Assembly (NCBI GenBank): GCA_038380435.1
Contig: JAWZYU010000034.1
Location: 23,167,404-23,231,403, forward strand
Direction of reading: 5' to 3'
Origin: Ryuthela nishihirai
Lineage: Eukaryota; Arthropoda; Arachnida; Araneae; Heptathelidae
Length of the DNA: 64,000 nt
A program made the translations under genes and the position numbers. The notes below the pieces were generated by a model. That model saw only the letters and a list, made by a program, of their open reading frames with translations, ran no database searches and had not been told where the DNA came from. Below, piece by piece: positions 47,185 to 57,892 of the stretch. Position 1 is the first letter of the stretch. Each line of letters opens with the position of its first letter.

Positions 47185-48239
47185 CACTGAGATGCCCGTT
47201 TATTAGGTACACCACCCCTCATCACATAAATGGTTCATTCCAACACAATACGTCACCGACGTATGCGTTATAAATCGGGTAGACCAGCTCTTCGAGCATC
47301 GGAAATGGATTGATCTTCAGAATGGGCAAAAAGTGCAACCTGAGTGACTTGGAGCATTGCATGATAGTTGATGCTAAGAATGCCGGTTCTAGCATCTCCT
47401 AAACAGCCATCCTCATGGGCTTTCCATGCACAACCATTTCGAGGGTTTCCCAAGAATGGTACAAAAAGCAAAAAACTACCAGTGACGTGATCCTGTGTAC
47501 GAAAAGGACTTGTGGATCAGAGGGGTCAAAGGAGATGCGACAATCATGCAAACAGACAGGCCACAACCAGCCAAATCACAGCAGAAAGTCATCTCGAAAT
47601 GCACCGCATGTTGGACCTTGTCACAAATGGGTTACAACAGCTGCTGACAATGTTGAGTGCCAGTGTTGTCAGCAAAGAACACGAAACCGCATCTCCATTG
47701 TAAGCAGAAGCATCAGCACTGGACCATTGAGAACTAGAAAAATGTAGCATGGTAGGACGAATCGAGACCTTTTGCATCATGCTGATGGATCAGAATTTGG
47801 TGTAAGCAACGTAAGGACATGAGCCGTCTAGTATCAACAGTACCGGCCAGTGGTGGGATGAATGTTTTCCTGGCGCACACCATTAAGCCACCTGATACCC
47901 ATTGAAGGACATCGAATGCCACAGCTTTCAAACATTCCTCTTCCCTTCGTGGCTACAGTTAAACTTACTCAGATGGACACGTTCAGCATGATAATGTACC
48001 TGCTCACAAGGCATGTATTGTCACCGAATGATTCCAGGAACATGGCTATGAGGTGTTAAGGGCTGTTCACAGCAACTGTGCCATCGTCCAATTTGTAGCA
48101 ACTGCGTGGCACAGTCATTCCTACACAATACTTCAGCATCTTGTAAGCTCCATACCCTGAAGAATTCGGGATGACCTGAAGGCCAAAGGAGTCGTAATAC
48201 GCTACTAGGTAGGTTACCTAACAAACTGGCATTTCTGTG
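47185..48239 (+). mobile_element. Tc1-type transposon (TTATTAGGT family), copy 2
   Basis: Left end CACTGAGATGCCCGTTTATT with AGGTACACC; right end (reverse complement) (TA)CACAGAAATGCCAGTTTGTT. Plus-strand remains: DLEHCMIVDAKNAGSSIS (47348), GFPCTTISRVSQEWYKKQKT (47418) and a broken catalytic region. Stops and gaps (1055 bp) make it non-functional. Confidence 0.88.
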
Positions 48240-48337
48240 TAGATTGATAACGTTGAACCAAGTGATCGTTGGAAGATGCAGGAGATAGACAAACATTCTT
48301 AAAATGACTGATTGCGAGCAAAAGTAAGGAATATATA

Positions 48338-48396
48338 CAGTCGTATCAGAATAATATGACCACCTACCATGGTCATATTATTCTGATACGACTATG
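48338..48396. mobile_element. 59-bp terminal-repeat-only MITE
   Basis: CAGTCGTATCAGAATAATAT with GACC, 9 bases, and the reverse complement. TA borders. Same family as 36267-36343. Confidence 0.85.
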
Positions 48397-48429
48397 TATA
48401 TAAATGCTTGATGGACTCCTGTTCATTCA

Positions 48430-48809
48430 GTGCTCAGTCGGTAGCGTGCCAGGCCCATAATCTGCAGTTCCCAGGTTCGAGTCCCAGCTGAGTCAGCATT
48501 GTGATTTAACTGTAAAACTCCCTGTCCTGCTCACGGTCAGTATAGGGGACACCACTGGGCTTGAAAACGCCGCCGTCTGTTGGATGGGACGTTAAACCGT
48601 GACTCCGTGTGCGGGAGAGCCATATCCTGTACATGTTAAAGAACACGCTGGATGGTCTTGACAGGAGGCTACCCATCCGTCTCCCAACAGCTGTTCCAGT
48701 TGGTCCCCTCCCCCAACCTTCTATGAGCCTTCGGGTTCCTTGTGACCTTCCATTTAGTCAGTTATGTGCAAAAGAAAGTGCCGCTCAGAGGTAAAACAGC
48801 TAACCAACT
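48430..48809 (+). mobile_element. SINE family B
   Basis: 10-bp duplication TGTTCATTCA (48420-48429, 48810-48819). Slightly truncated at the 5' end (starts GTGCTCAGTCGGTAGCG). Confidence 0.93.
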
Positions 48810-48819
48810 TGTTCATTCA

Positions 48820-51206
48820 ACTCGAGCTCAATAGATTTGATGATTCTCCCACGTGTGTTGAATTAGATGAAAACTAATTTCATGGAATGGATCCAGAGGA
48901 AACTGCGATTTAAGGAATTTTTCGTTGAACGAACATGAGTCAATCAAGTATTTATATTGTTTCATTACTTTTGCGTAGAGTCATCATTTTGAAAACGTTT
49001 GCCTTATATCTTGGAGTTTTCCAGTGATCACTAGGTTAATATCGCTCATAACCGTTTCTTTTAAAAATTGCATCACATCCCTTTTGGTGGTGGTGGTGGA
49101 GAACCACTGCTGTAATCACTTATATTTCTGATAAAAAAATACAAGTGAGGTAGGAAATTTCTGTACTTTCATTATAATCGGTGCAAAACGAAATTGTCAT
49201 GAAGTCCTGTAAATTCTATGACGTCTGGAGATTTACATATCCGGAGCTGCAAAATAATGTGGGATAAAAACAAAGCTGCGATTTACCTTACTATCACTTG
49301 TGTTGAGATGGAGCTGACGTTTCATTGGCATGCCCCCCTCGAAACATTAATGGGAAATCTTAATATTTGTTACAATATCAGGTATCGAAACGTAACTAGT
49401 GCTGTTATGTAGATGTGGAATATGAACGCGAATTACTTTCTTGAAATAACTGTTGATAACCAAGTTCAGAATTTTGAGAATGGGTAACCATCTGAGAAGG
49501 AAGACTACCCCCTCCCCCTCTTGCAATGACTGTCTAACGGCAAAAGAAGTGACTGGAACTTCCCAGGACATATACGAGAGAGAGGTAAAAGTTTGGTGGC
49601 TAGCTCATACTTTGTGTAGTGCTTAGCGTACCTGAGTAACGTTGTTACTAATGGGCAAAAAACAACCCCTGTAAGTCAGTTGTTTCGAATCAACTTTGAA
49701 ATGATTCATTCGAAAGATTCGCACTTTTGACTCGTATGAATCTCCCAACTGAATTGTGGTACGATTTGATAAAGCTGAATGATATCAAATTGAAAGTCTC
49801 TTTTAACTTTGAGTAAATCAGTGAAATAGTGAGTGTAAGAAAAGCAGTTATATTTGTTAATTTATTTCATAATCCCTCTATTAATACGTACAAACTATAT
49901 ATTTTCTTTCGATTTCTTTTTGCTCAAATTTACCTTGCCACTAATTTGTTCCTAATTTAATATCGGTCAGTATGGGGAATAATTTAAGTCGGTGTTTAAA
50001 ACCTGCAATTGTTCTGAATCTTTCACAAATGACCCACCTGTATGAGTCGGAAGAATAGAAAAGTCATTTGACTAAAAAAACATTCCATTCAACTCGAATC
50101 GTTAAAGAGCAACTGATGAGTAACAATCAAAAGAGCTTTTCGAATAAACATTGTCGTTCAAGATCCATTCATCACTGTTCATTGGAAGAATAAGCAATAA
50201 AATTAATCACCTTGGTTGATTTGGTCATTCTAAATCACTTGCAAACGACTCGTCGCTGTGAGTTAAAATAGTCATGTAAATCTTTGAGTCATCCTGATGG
50301 ATTTGGTCTTTCCCAGTCATTCCCTTTGCTATGTGTCGTAAGAAGAATTTGCATCAGTTGAGCAGTTTCAGTCATTACGAATCATCACGATCATCGGTAT
50401 TAGTCAAAAGAATCGTTCGAACTTTGAGACAACCCAGCTGAGTCACTCATTCTGAATTTGTAACGAATTATATCATTAGTTGAGTGAACACTAACCGCGT
50501 TTGCTCCCTCCCTCGAAAACACTGCAACCGTTCGGAACCCTACATTTGAAATATCGATTATTTCAGTAGTTTTAGTTCTTCCGTTTTGAAACTGCTTTCT
50601 AGTAAATTAATAGTTAAATAAGTTTCATTTTGATCTAAAACCGAAAGTAATAGATTGTGAGGTGTACTGGTTTCAAAGAAACAGTTCCTCTCCGAAAGGT
50701 GAATAATTCTTTAATAATTTCCAACAGATTCGTTCATTTTGAAAGAAACGTTCGCAAATGACACATCAGTAAGGTGTTTTTTACTTGAGGTTTCTCTTTC
50801 GGTTGTTTAATGCTTTATATTAGGTTGCACATTATCTATCAGTGTTCTTTGCGATATTAAGCAACGATTATGAAAGAACTGCTATTTGGGATGAAAATGT
50901 CGCAACAGATATTTACTAAACAAGCACTGGGCACAAAACGAAAGTGTTTTTATTCTACCATATCTGTATTTTATTTATATTGTTCTCTTCAACCTGTTCC
51001 TTTAAATCTCTGTAGTTTATAACAAAGCTTAAAAACAAAGGTATTTCGTATTCGTATTGGAATTAAATTTATAATTGTGGTGGAAATTTCTTCAAAGAAT
51101 AGCTGGATTAGGTTATTGATAAAGACAATTCTAAATTAATGCCATCGTAAAACTTTGCATTGAATGAACTGTGAAATAGCTGGAAACAATTAAGTTTCTC
51201 ATTTGA
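48820..51206 (+). other. intergenic, degenerate GAATC/ATTCG-rich stretch
   Basis: No gene recognised. From about 49680 to 50480 motifs such as GAATCA, ATTCGAAAGATTCG, GAATCGTT and TCATTCT recur on both strands without fixed spacing, suggesting a decayed palindrome-rich repeat. The rest is ordinary AT-rich DNA. Confidence 0.5.
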
Positions 51207-51258
51207 GCTCGAACCCACGACTCCTGAATACATGTCAGATGTTCTAACCTCTCTTGTA
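51207..51258 (-). mobile_element. tRNA-like SINE D head, minus strand
   Basis: Reverse complement of the 51410-51485 unit (GGTTAGAACATCTGACATG, GTGGGTTCGAGC). Only the head is recognisable. Confidence 0.6.
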
Positions 51259-51409
51259 CTAATCTACTGTTGAATTATTGATGTAACGCCGAGAGCGTGA
51301 TTGACTATCTATTTCGACAACATTGAGGCAACTTAGTTGTCTGTTCTCGACATCGATGGTGTTCAGAGTGAAACAAAAAATCTTTAAGGTTTATAGTCAC
51401 ACTTTTCTC

Positions 51410-51490
51410 AGAAAGAGTGATAGTTTAATGGTTAGAATACCTGACATGTATTCAGGAGACGGGTTTGAGTCCCAATCGGGGCAAAGCTCA
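51410..51490 (+). mobile_element. tRNA-like SINE D head, plus strand
   Basis: GATAGTTTAATGGTTAGAAT gives box A. ACATGTATTCAGGAGAC and GGTTTGAGTCCC give the anticodon arm and box B. The 3' body is unknown. Together with 51207-51258 it forms an inverted pair about 150 bases apart. Confidence 0.65.
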
Positions 51491-51889
51491 TTTCTTGAGC
51501 TAATTCATGAGTCCCATGTTTACAGAATATTTCCAGTGCTACTATGGAATGAACTGTAGTTCACAGGCGCAAGTTCCTGTGAGCCTAAATGTTAAATTTT
51601 TGCTAGTTCATCAAGAAAGTGTAATAATATTAATAAGAATTGAAGTAACGGAAATCCAGTAAATAACTAAATTTTTATTGTTTTCCTATCCGTACCATTT
51701 TTTGCTTGTATAAGTGAGCTCTGGATTGGTGGTCCCCTGTTGATTCTCCATCAGCTTATCCCTAGTGAAAAGACAGATTTAAATTGCATGATTTGCTGTG
51801 TTCCATCAATCTGACAGTGATTGAACCTGAAATAACTTTGAATTGACCCACGTGCGTTTTCATCCTACGTTCATTGGAGGTGAGAAAAA

Positions 51890-52158
51890 AAGACAAATTT
51901 CTTTTGAGGCAACTAAAATGAAAATTCGCGTAGGTGCAGCTGAAAAGAGTATGGCTTTCCTGTACACTGCGCCATAGCGCAACGTCTCGTCCAACGGACG
52001 TCAAGCTTCTTAAGACTTCTCCAAGCCCATTAACTCCCCTTACTGACGAGGGAAGAGAGTTAACGGAGATCAATCTCGACGATGGCTCAGGTGGGAATCG
52101 AACCTAGGAACTGCAGATTACGAGTTTGCCCCGCTACCGACTGAGCCAAACCTCCGCA
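51890..52158 (-). mobile_element. distant relative of SINE family B, minus strand
   Basis: Minus-strand head GGCTCAGTCGGTAGCGGGGC with box B GGTTCGATTCCC, then GTCAGTAAGGGGAGTTAATG and a core CGTCCGTTGGACGAGACG. This is the same order as family B with much lower identity, so probably an older or separate subfamily. Confidence 0.75.
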
Positions 52159-52440
52159 GGTGTTTTATGGGCTTCAGGCAAATGCAATAAAGATGTTAGG
52201 AGTGGTAAAGGAAACTTCAGAAACAGATGCTCCAGAGCAAAGTTCAATAAAAGTAAATGATATGCTTTTTGCACTCCAAATAAAGATAGAAAAACTAGAC
52301 TTTCCTGTGTTTCATTCCAAAAACCAGTATGTCATGTGTAGACCGCACAGAAGAGGAGTGCTTGTTGTTAAATAAGTTTTCATAGAAACACGATTCACAA
52401 TAGTGTTTGAGAACGGTACTGCTTTGTCCTTCATTAAGGT

Positions 52441-52822
52441 GTGGGGCGGGGGTGGCTCAGTCGGTAGCGCGCCAGGCTCGTAATCTGTAGTTCCCAGGTT
52501 CGAGTCCCAGCTGGGTCAGCGTTGAGATTTATCTCCGCAAAATTTCTCTGCTCTGCCCACGGTCAGTAGGGGACACCGATGGGCTTGGAAAGGCCGCCGT
52601 CCGTCGGATGGGACGTTAAGCCGTGGCCCCGTGTGCGGGAGAGCCATACCCTGTGCACGTTAAAGAACACGCTGGATGGCCTTGACGGGAGGCTACCATC
52701 TGTCTCCCAACAGCTGTTCCAGTGGGTCCCCTCCCCCAACCTCTGAGCCTTCGGGGTCCATGTGACCTGGTCATTTAGCCCATGGTGTGCAAAAAAAGTG
52801 CCGCTCAGAGGTAAAACAACCA
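52441..52822 (+). mobile_element. SINE family B, full length and young
   Basis: Perfect 12-bp duplication CTTCATTAAGGT (52429-52440, 52823-52834). Nearly identical to 46384-46770. Confidence 0.97.
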
Positions 52823-53111
52823 CTTCATTAAGGTTTGAATTTTTTGATTTATACATTTTGTTTCTCGAGGTTTTGTAAATTGTACACGAATAAAAATAAT
52901 ATAATTTCTATAACAAAACGTGGGCTTAATTAATAGTAACAATCAGAACCCGATCTAGAGGGGATGCCTCCCCCTTGAGAATGCTAATAAGGTAATGGTC
53001 AAAAATTATTAAACTTGTGCATATTTTTCAAGGAATTAAAAAACAAAACTCTAAAGAAAAGATGAAAACGTTACACTGCTATGGAAACCCAGCTCTTCCC
53101 CCCCCCCTCTT

Positions 53112-53512
53112 TAATGGGCCGGGGGGTGGCTCAGTCGGTAGTGCACCAGGTTCGAGTCCCGCCTGGACCAGCGTGGAGATTTATCTCTGAAAAACTCCCC
53201 GCCCTGCCACGGTCAGCAGGAGACCGATAGGCTTGGAAAGTCAGCCGTCCATCGTATGCGACGTTAAGTCGTGACCCCATGTGGGGGAAAGTCATACCCT
53301 GTGCAAGTTAAAGAACACAGTTGACGGGAGGCTACCATCTGTCTCCCAACAGCTGTTCCAGTGGGTCCCCTCCTCCAACTTCTCTGAACTTTTGCGACCT
53401 GGCCATTGTGTGCAAAGAAAAGTGTTGCTCACATTTAAAACAACCCAACCCTCCCTTCACCGGTATGGTGTGCAAAAAAGTGTCGCTCAGAGGTAAAACA
53501 ACCCAACCCTTC
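53112..53512 (+). mobile_element. SINE family B with internal deletion and doubled 3' end
   Basis: The anticodon-arm region is missing (GTGCACCAGGTTCGAGTCCC). The terminal segment GTGTGCAAA...CAACCCAACCC occurs twice (53407-53452 and 53467-53509), each followed by CTTCACCGG. Confidence 0.9.
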
Positions 53513-54289
53513 ACCGGTTTGATTGCATCACTTGTTCCACCATCCTTTTTTTCCTAGAGAGAATCTATACGTTACACTTTTTTCTAAGATGACTTCATCC
53601 TTAATTATAGAGTAGAACAATATTCAGTTGAAATTATGCAATTCATGTCTTGCAAAAGCCGAACAAAAGAAACTGGAAAGAAAAGATTTTTGAATTAAAA
53701 AAAATCGTGTTATAAACTTACTGTTATGATACTGGTGCATGGGCAGCCTCAGCGGAAAAGGGATTCTAGGACCACATGGTTTAAAGAAAATTAATGAAAC
53801 CAAATCATTTACATGCTAGAATAATAACCTAATAGGTAAATACTCATATTAAAGTAAATGGAATGGAATTGATATTGGCTTTAAAGTAACATACTCATAA
53901 TAAAAAAAGTCCAATTTTTTTAATTCATTTATTATATTTCTCGTATAATTTGAATAAAATAAGCAGTGCGAATTCATAGTTGAATACATGATAAACGGTT
54001 AAACAAATTCTTGTATGAATAAATGTACATATTTAAAGAATATGAAAGTATTTTTGTATATAATTCCGTAAAAGATAGAAAAAAAGCAAATGGTCTACAC
54101 TTTCGAGGGAACATATACATATAAGCGAAAGAAACTGGTAGATATCAGTATCAGCTCGTTCAAAGCATTTTTTCCTTTAATTCGTAGATTCTACCCTCAA
54201 AAATTCATTTCGCGGTGTCATTTTTTTCCCCTTTACGATGGCGGATATCAACGCATTTGTTTTTTGACCCATTCCCCTTCTAATTTAGT
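53513..54289 (+). other. intergenic, nothing recognised
   Basis: AT-rich DNA with no motif. Confidence 0.55.
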
Positions 54290-54557
54290 GACTGGCCCCT
54301 GCACACCAATTCTAACAAGGTCCAGTTTGACATTGTCTGCCCACCGCATCCTAGGTCTCCTCCTCTTTCTGCATCCTTTAGGCACACTGTTCGCTAATCT
54401 ATAATTATCCATACAAGCAGCAGGGCCAAACCAACGGAGTCTCTCTCTGCACAATATGCTGCTTAAAGGAGGTTGCCGACTCCTTTGCCTAACCTCATCG
54501 TTACTTACAAAGTTGAACCACCTAATACCCAAGATACTGCGTAAGCATCTAGAATCA
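54290..54557 (-). pseudogene. RTE-like LINE fragment (copy 4)
   Basis: A 268-bp internal piece covering GIRWFNFVSNDEVRQRSRQP to WADNVKLDLVRIGVQGP, about 88% alike to the same part of the 54864-57892 copy. No (GAT)n tail. Confidence 0.9.
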
Positions 54558-54863
54558 ATGTAAGTGTGGGAAGTAGAGTAGGTTCTAATATAATGCGATA
54601 GCTGCCTCCTTAAAGGAACACCACTTTATCCGAACATCGCGTTCGGATAGACATTGATTTAATGAAGATAAATAGGTAAAAGGTAGAAGGTTTTAAAAAG
54701 GAAGCCTAATGAAAACATACCTTTCCTTGATATTGTTCTACATTATATATATTGGGTTTCATCATCATAATATTTTGAAATACTGAAATAAAAACATGAA
54801 AAATAGCGCAAAAAAATGACATAGAAACCGTAGCCATGTGGAAAGGAAGAGTGATTGATTTCA

Positions 54864-57800
54864 TCATCATCCTCAAGCAGCCATGGGCTACGGAGGTCCA
54901 ACCAGACCATGCAATTTAGTTCTCCAAGCAAGTCTGTCCTGAGCTACATCTACTGCATCTGGCCACTTCACACCAATTTTTACAAGGTCCTGTTTGACAT
55001 TGTCTGCCCACCACATCCTAGGTCTCCCCCTCTTTCTGCATCCTTTAGGCACACTGTTCATAACCCTATTCGCCAATCTATAATTATTCATACGGGCAAC
55101 ATGGCCAAACCAACGGAGTCTCTCTCTGCACAATATGCTGCTTAAAGGAGGTTGCCGACTTCTTTGCCTAACCTCATTATTAGATACAAAGTGAAACCAC
55201 CTAATGCCCAAGATACTGTGTAAGCATATAGAATCAAAAGCATCTAGTTTCCTGTTATCTTGTTTACACAGTGTCCAAGTTCCACTACCATAACTAACCC
55301 TAGAAAGAACCAAACTATTATACAGCCTAATTTTAGTCTTTAGGTGTATACGCCTATTTTTCCACACTCTCCACAGATTCTTAAAAGTCCCGGCAGCAAT
55401 CCCTATTCGTCTGTTAATCTCATGTCGCACATCACAATTATCTGTTACATAGCTCCCAAGATAATTAAACTGTGACACCTGCTCAAGACTGCAACCATTC
55501 AGATTAACTGAATCACAGCCTGCCTGACCAATTTTCATTACTTTAGTTTTCTCTCTGTTTATAACCAAACCTACTCTACTACCAGTTTCATCAACAGCTC
55601 GAATGAAAGAGTTCATCTCATCAACATCATTTGCCAAAAGGACTAAATCCTCAGCATAATCTAAATCAGAAATTTTCGTATCTCCAGCCCATTTAAGGCC
55701 AAAATTTTTCCCTTGAAGTGAATTTCGCATAATATAATCAATAACCAAGCTAAAGAGAAAAGGAGACAAAATGCACCCTTGTCGAACACCAGAAGTAATG
55801 CTAAACCAATTGCTACAAGCCTTACCAACTCTCACACACGACTCAGTGTTATTATAGATAGCTTTCATTATGTTAACTAACTTGTCTGGTATACCATATG
55901 ATCTTACAATCAACCACAAATTATGACGATCAACAGAGTCGAAAGCCTTTTTGAAGTCAACAAAGCTAGCAACCAAAGGTTTCTGAAACTCTAAACATTT
56001 CTCAAGAATCTGCCTAAGTGAAAATATCTGATCCACACATCCCCTACCACTTCTGAATCCACATTGCTCATCACGCAATTGTCTGTCAACCAGGTTCTTA
56101 ATTCTATTAAGCACAATCATGGAAAGAACTTTACCTGGAACAGAGAGTAGGCTGATACCCTTATAGTTATCACAAGAACTGCGATCACCTTTTTTAAAAA
56201 TAGGGATAATAATTGCTCTGTTAAAATCCTTAGGAACCATGCCTTTATCATAAAAGAGATTCAAAATTTCAGTCATCCAAGTGGTAATCGAAATATTCCC
56301 AGCTCTAAGCATTTCCGTTGTAATTTCATCTACCCCTGGGGATTTATGAAGTCTAAGTTTAGAAATAGCCAAACTAACTTCAGATTGTGTTATAGGGCCA
56401 ACATTAAAGCCACCAATGCATCTATCATCATTGCAAACAATGGGAGTAGAACTAACTACGTTGTTTGGAACATCACAGAAATGCTCAGCCCACCTAGCCA
56501 TGACAGAATCCTCACCTTCTATAACCTTACCTTGTTTATCTTTCAATCCCTGTATACCTGTCAGTTTTCTACCACATAAAACATTAACTATCTGGAACAG
56601 CTCTCTGTTGTTGTGCTGCCTAACTGCTTCCTCGGCTTTGTCAGCCAAGCCATCAAGCCAAAGATTCTTATCAGTAGATAACTGATCTTTTACATGTTTA
56701 TTAAGTTCTCTGTAATGCTTTCTATTGGGACTAGTAGGGTACTGATTAAGGACATTCCTGCAGTTCTTTCTTTCCGAAATAAGCTCAAGTGCCTTATCAC
56801 TCAGATAATTTTGCCTCCTCTGCTCCTTTTTTCCTAAAAGAGTATTGTTAGTTTCCAAAACAGCCCGTTTAAATTGGTTCCATTCTTCCTCAACTTCAGT
56901 AGTAAGCAAACCATGACTGTCATAATGACTAAGTAACCTATCATGGTAAGCTTTGGCTATAACTGGGTCTTTCAGAGCTTCAGTATTAAAGGTAAAATTT
57001 TTAAACTTAGCACAATACTTCTTCAGTTTAAGTTGCAAGACACTTTTAACAAGGTAATGGTCAGATCCAATTTTAGCTCCTCTATATGACCTGGTGTCCC
57101 GAACAGAACTAGCCCATTTGCTGTTAATTAATATATAATCAATCATATTCTTATGCAGCCCATCTGGTGAGACCCATGTGTACTTATGTATGTCACGGTG
57201 TTTGTAATATGTGTTAGTTATTCTGAAACCATTGAGTTTACTTACCTGTAGGAGACGTTGCCCATTGCCATTGCAGCTACCAATACCAAAAGGGCCTATC
57301 ACCCCTCCCCAAAGGTCAGAGTCAGTACCAACTTTGGCATTGAAGTCACCAAGAACAAGGGTAATATCTCCTTTCTTGACAGAATTCAAAATATCCTGAA
57401 GTTGTCCGTAAAACCTGTCCTTCTCATCCTCATCGGCATCCTCAGTGGGGGCATAACAGCAGATAACATTCAAGTCTTTAATGCTTGTCTGAAATTTTGC
57501 TCTAAGAAACCTTTCATTAATGCACTCGTATCCTAGAAGAGCATCACTAGCGTGTCTGCTAAGAAGCAGACCCACGCCTTGGTGATGTTTATTGTCGTCC
57601 CTCCCTGAAAAGAGAAATTTAAGATTATTTTTAAGAATCTGACCTTTATCTGTCCATCTGGTCTCTTGCAAGCCGAGAATATCTAAATTATAATGGTGGA
57701 ATTCTTCTGTGAGGACATCAAGAGAAAAAGCTCTGTGCAGAGTCCTCACATTCCAACTACCTATGGAGAGAGAATGGTTAGTGGGATGTTTAAAGAAACT

Positions 57801-57892
57801 ATGTTTATTGAGAGAGGGAATGCCGACAATATCAAACAGCCCCCTAATCGGAGGCATGGGGCCAAGACCCGTTCCCCCACCACTAAAGGCTG
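54864..57892 (-). mobile_element. RTE-like LINE copy 5, with complete endonuclease and RT
   Basis: The longest LINE copy here. The LINE-specific part begins at 57892, within codon 106 of the fused ORF, and ends after the stop with CTTGAGGATGATGATGA at 54864. No target duplication was recognised: TGAGATACC flanks the 5' side and AGTGATTGATT the 3' side. The remaining part of host exon copy A is not found beyond the 3' end, so the insertion came with a deletion or rearrangement. Confidence 0.85.

Noticed and set aside
54721..54782. Possible small minus-strand exon downstream of copy A (TTTATTTCAG ... GTATGT)
   Set aside because: The frame needed to follow a phase-0 exon hits a stop; only an incompatible phase is open.
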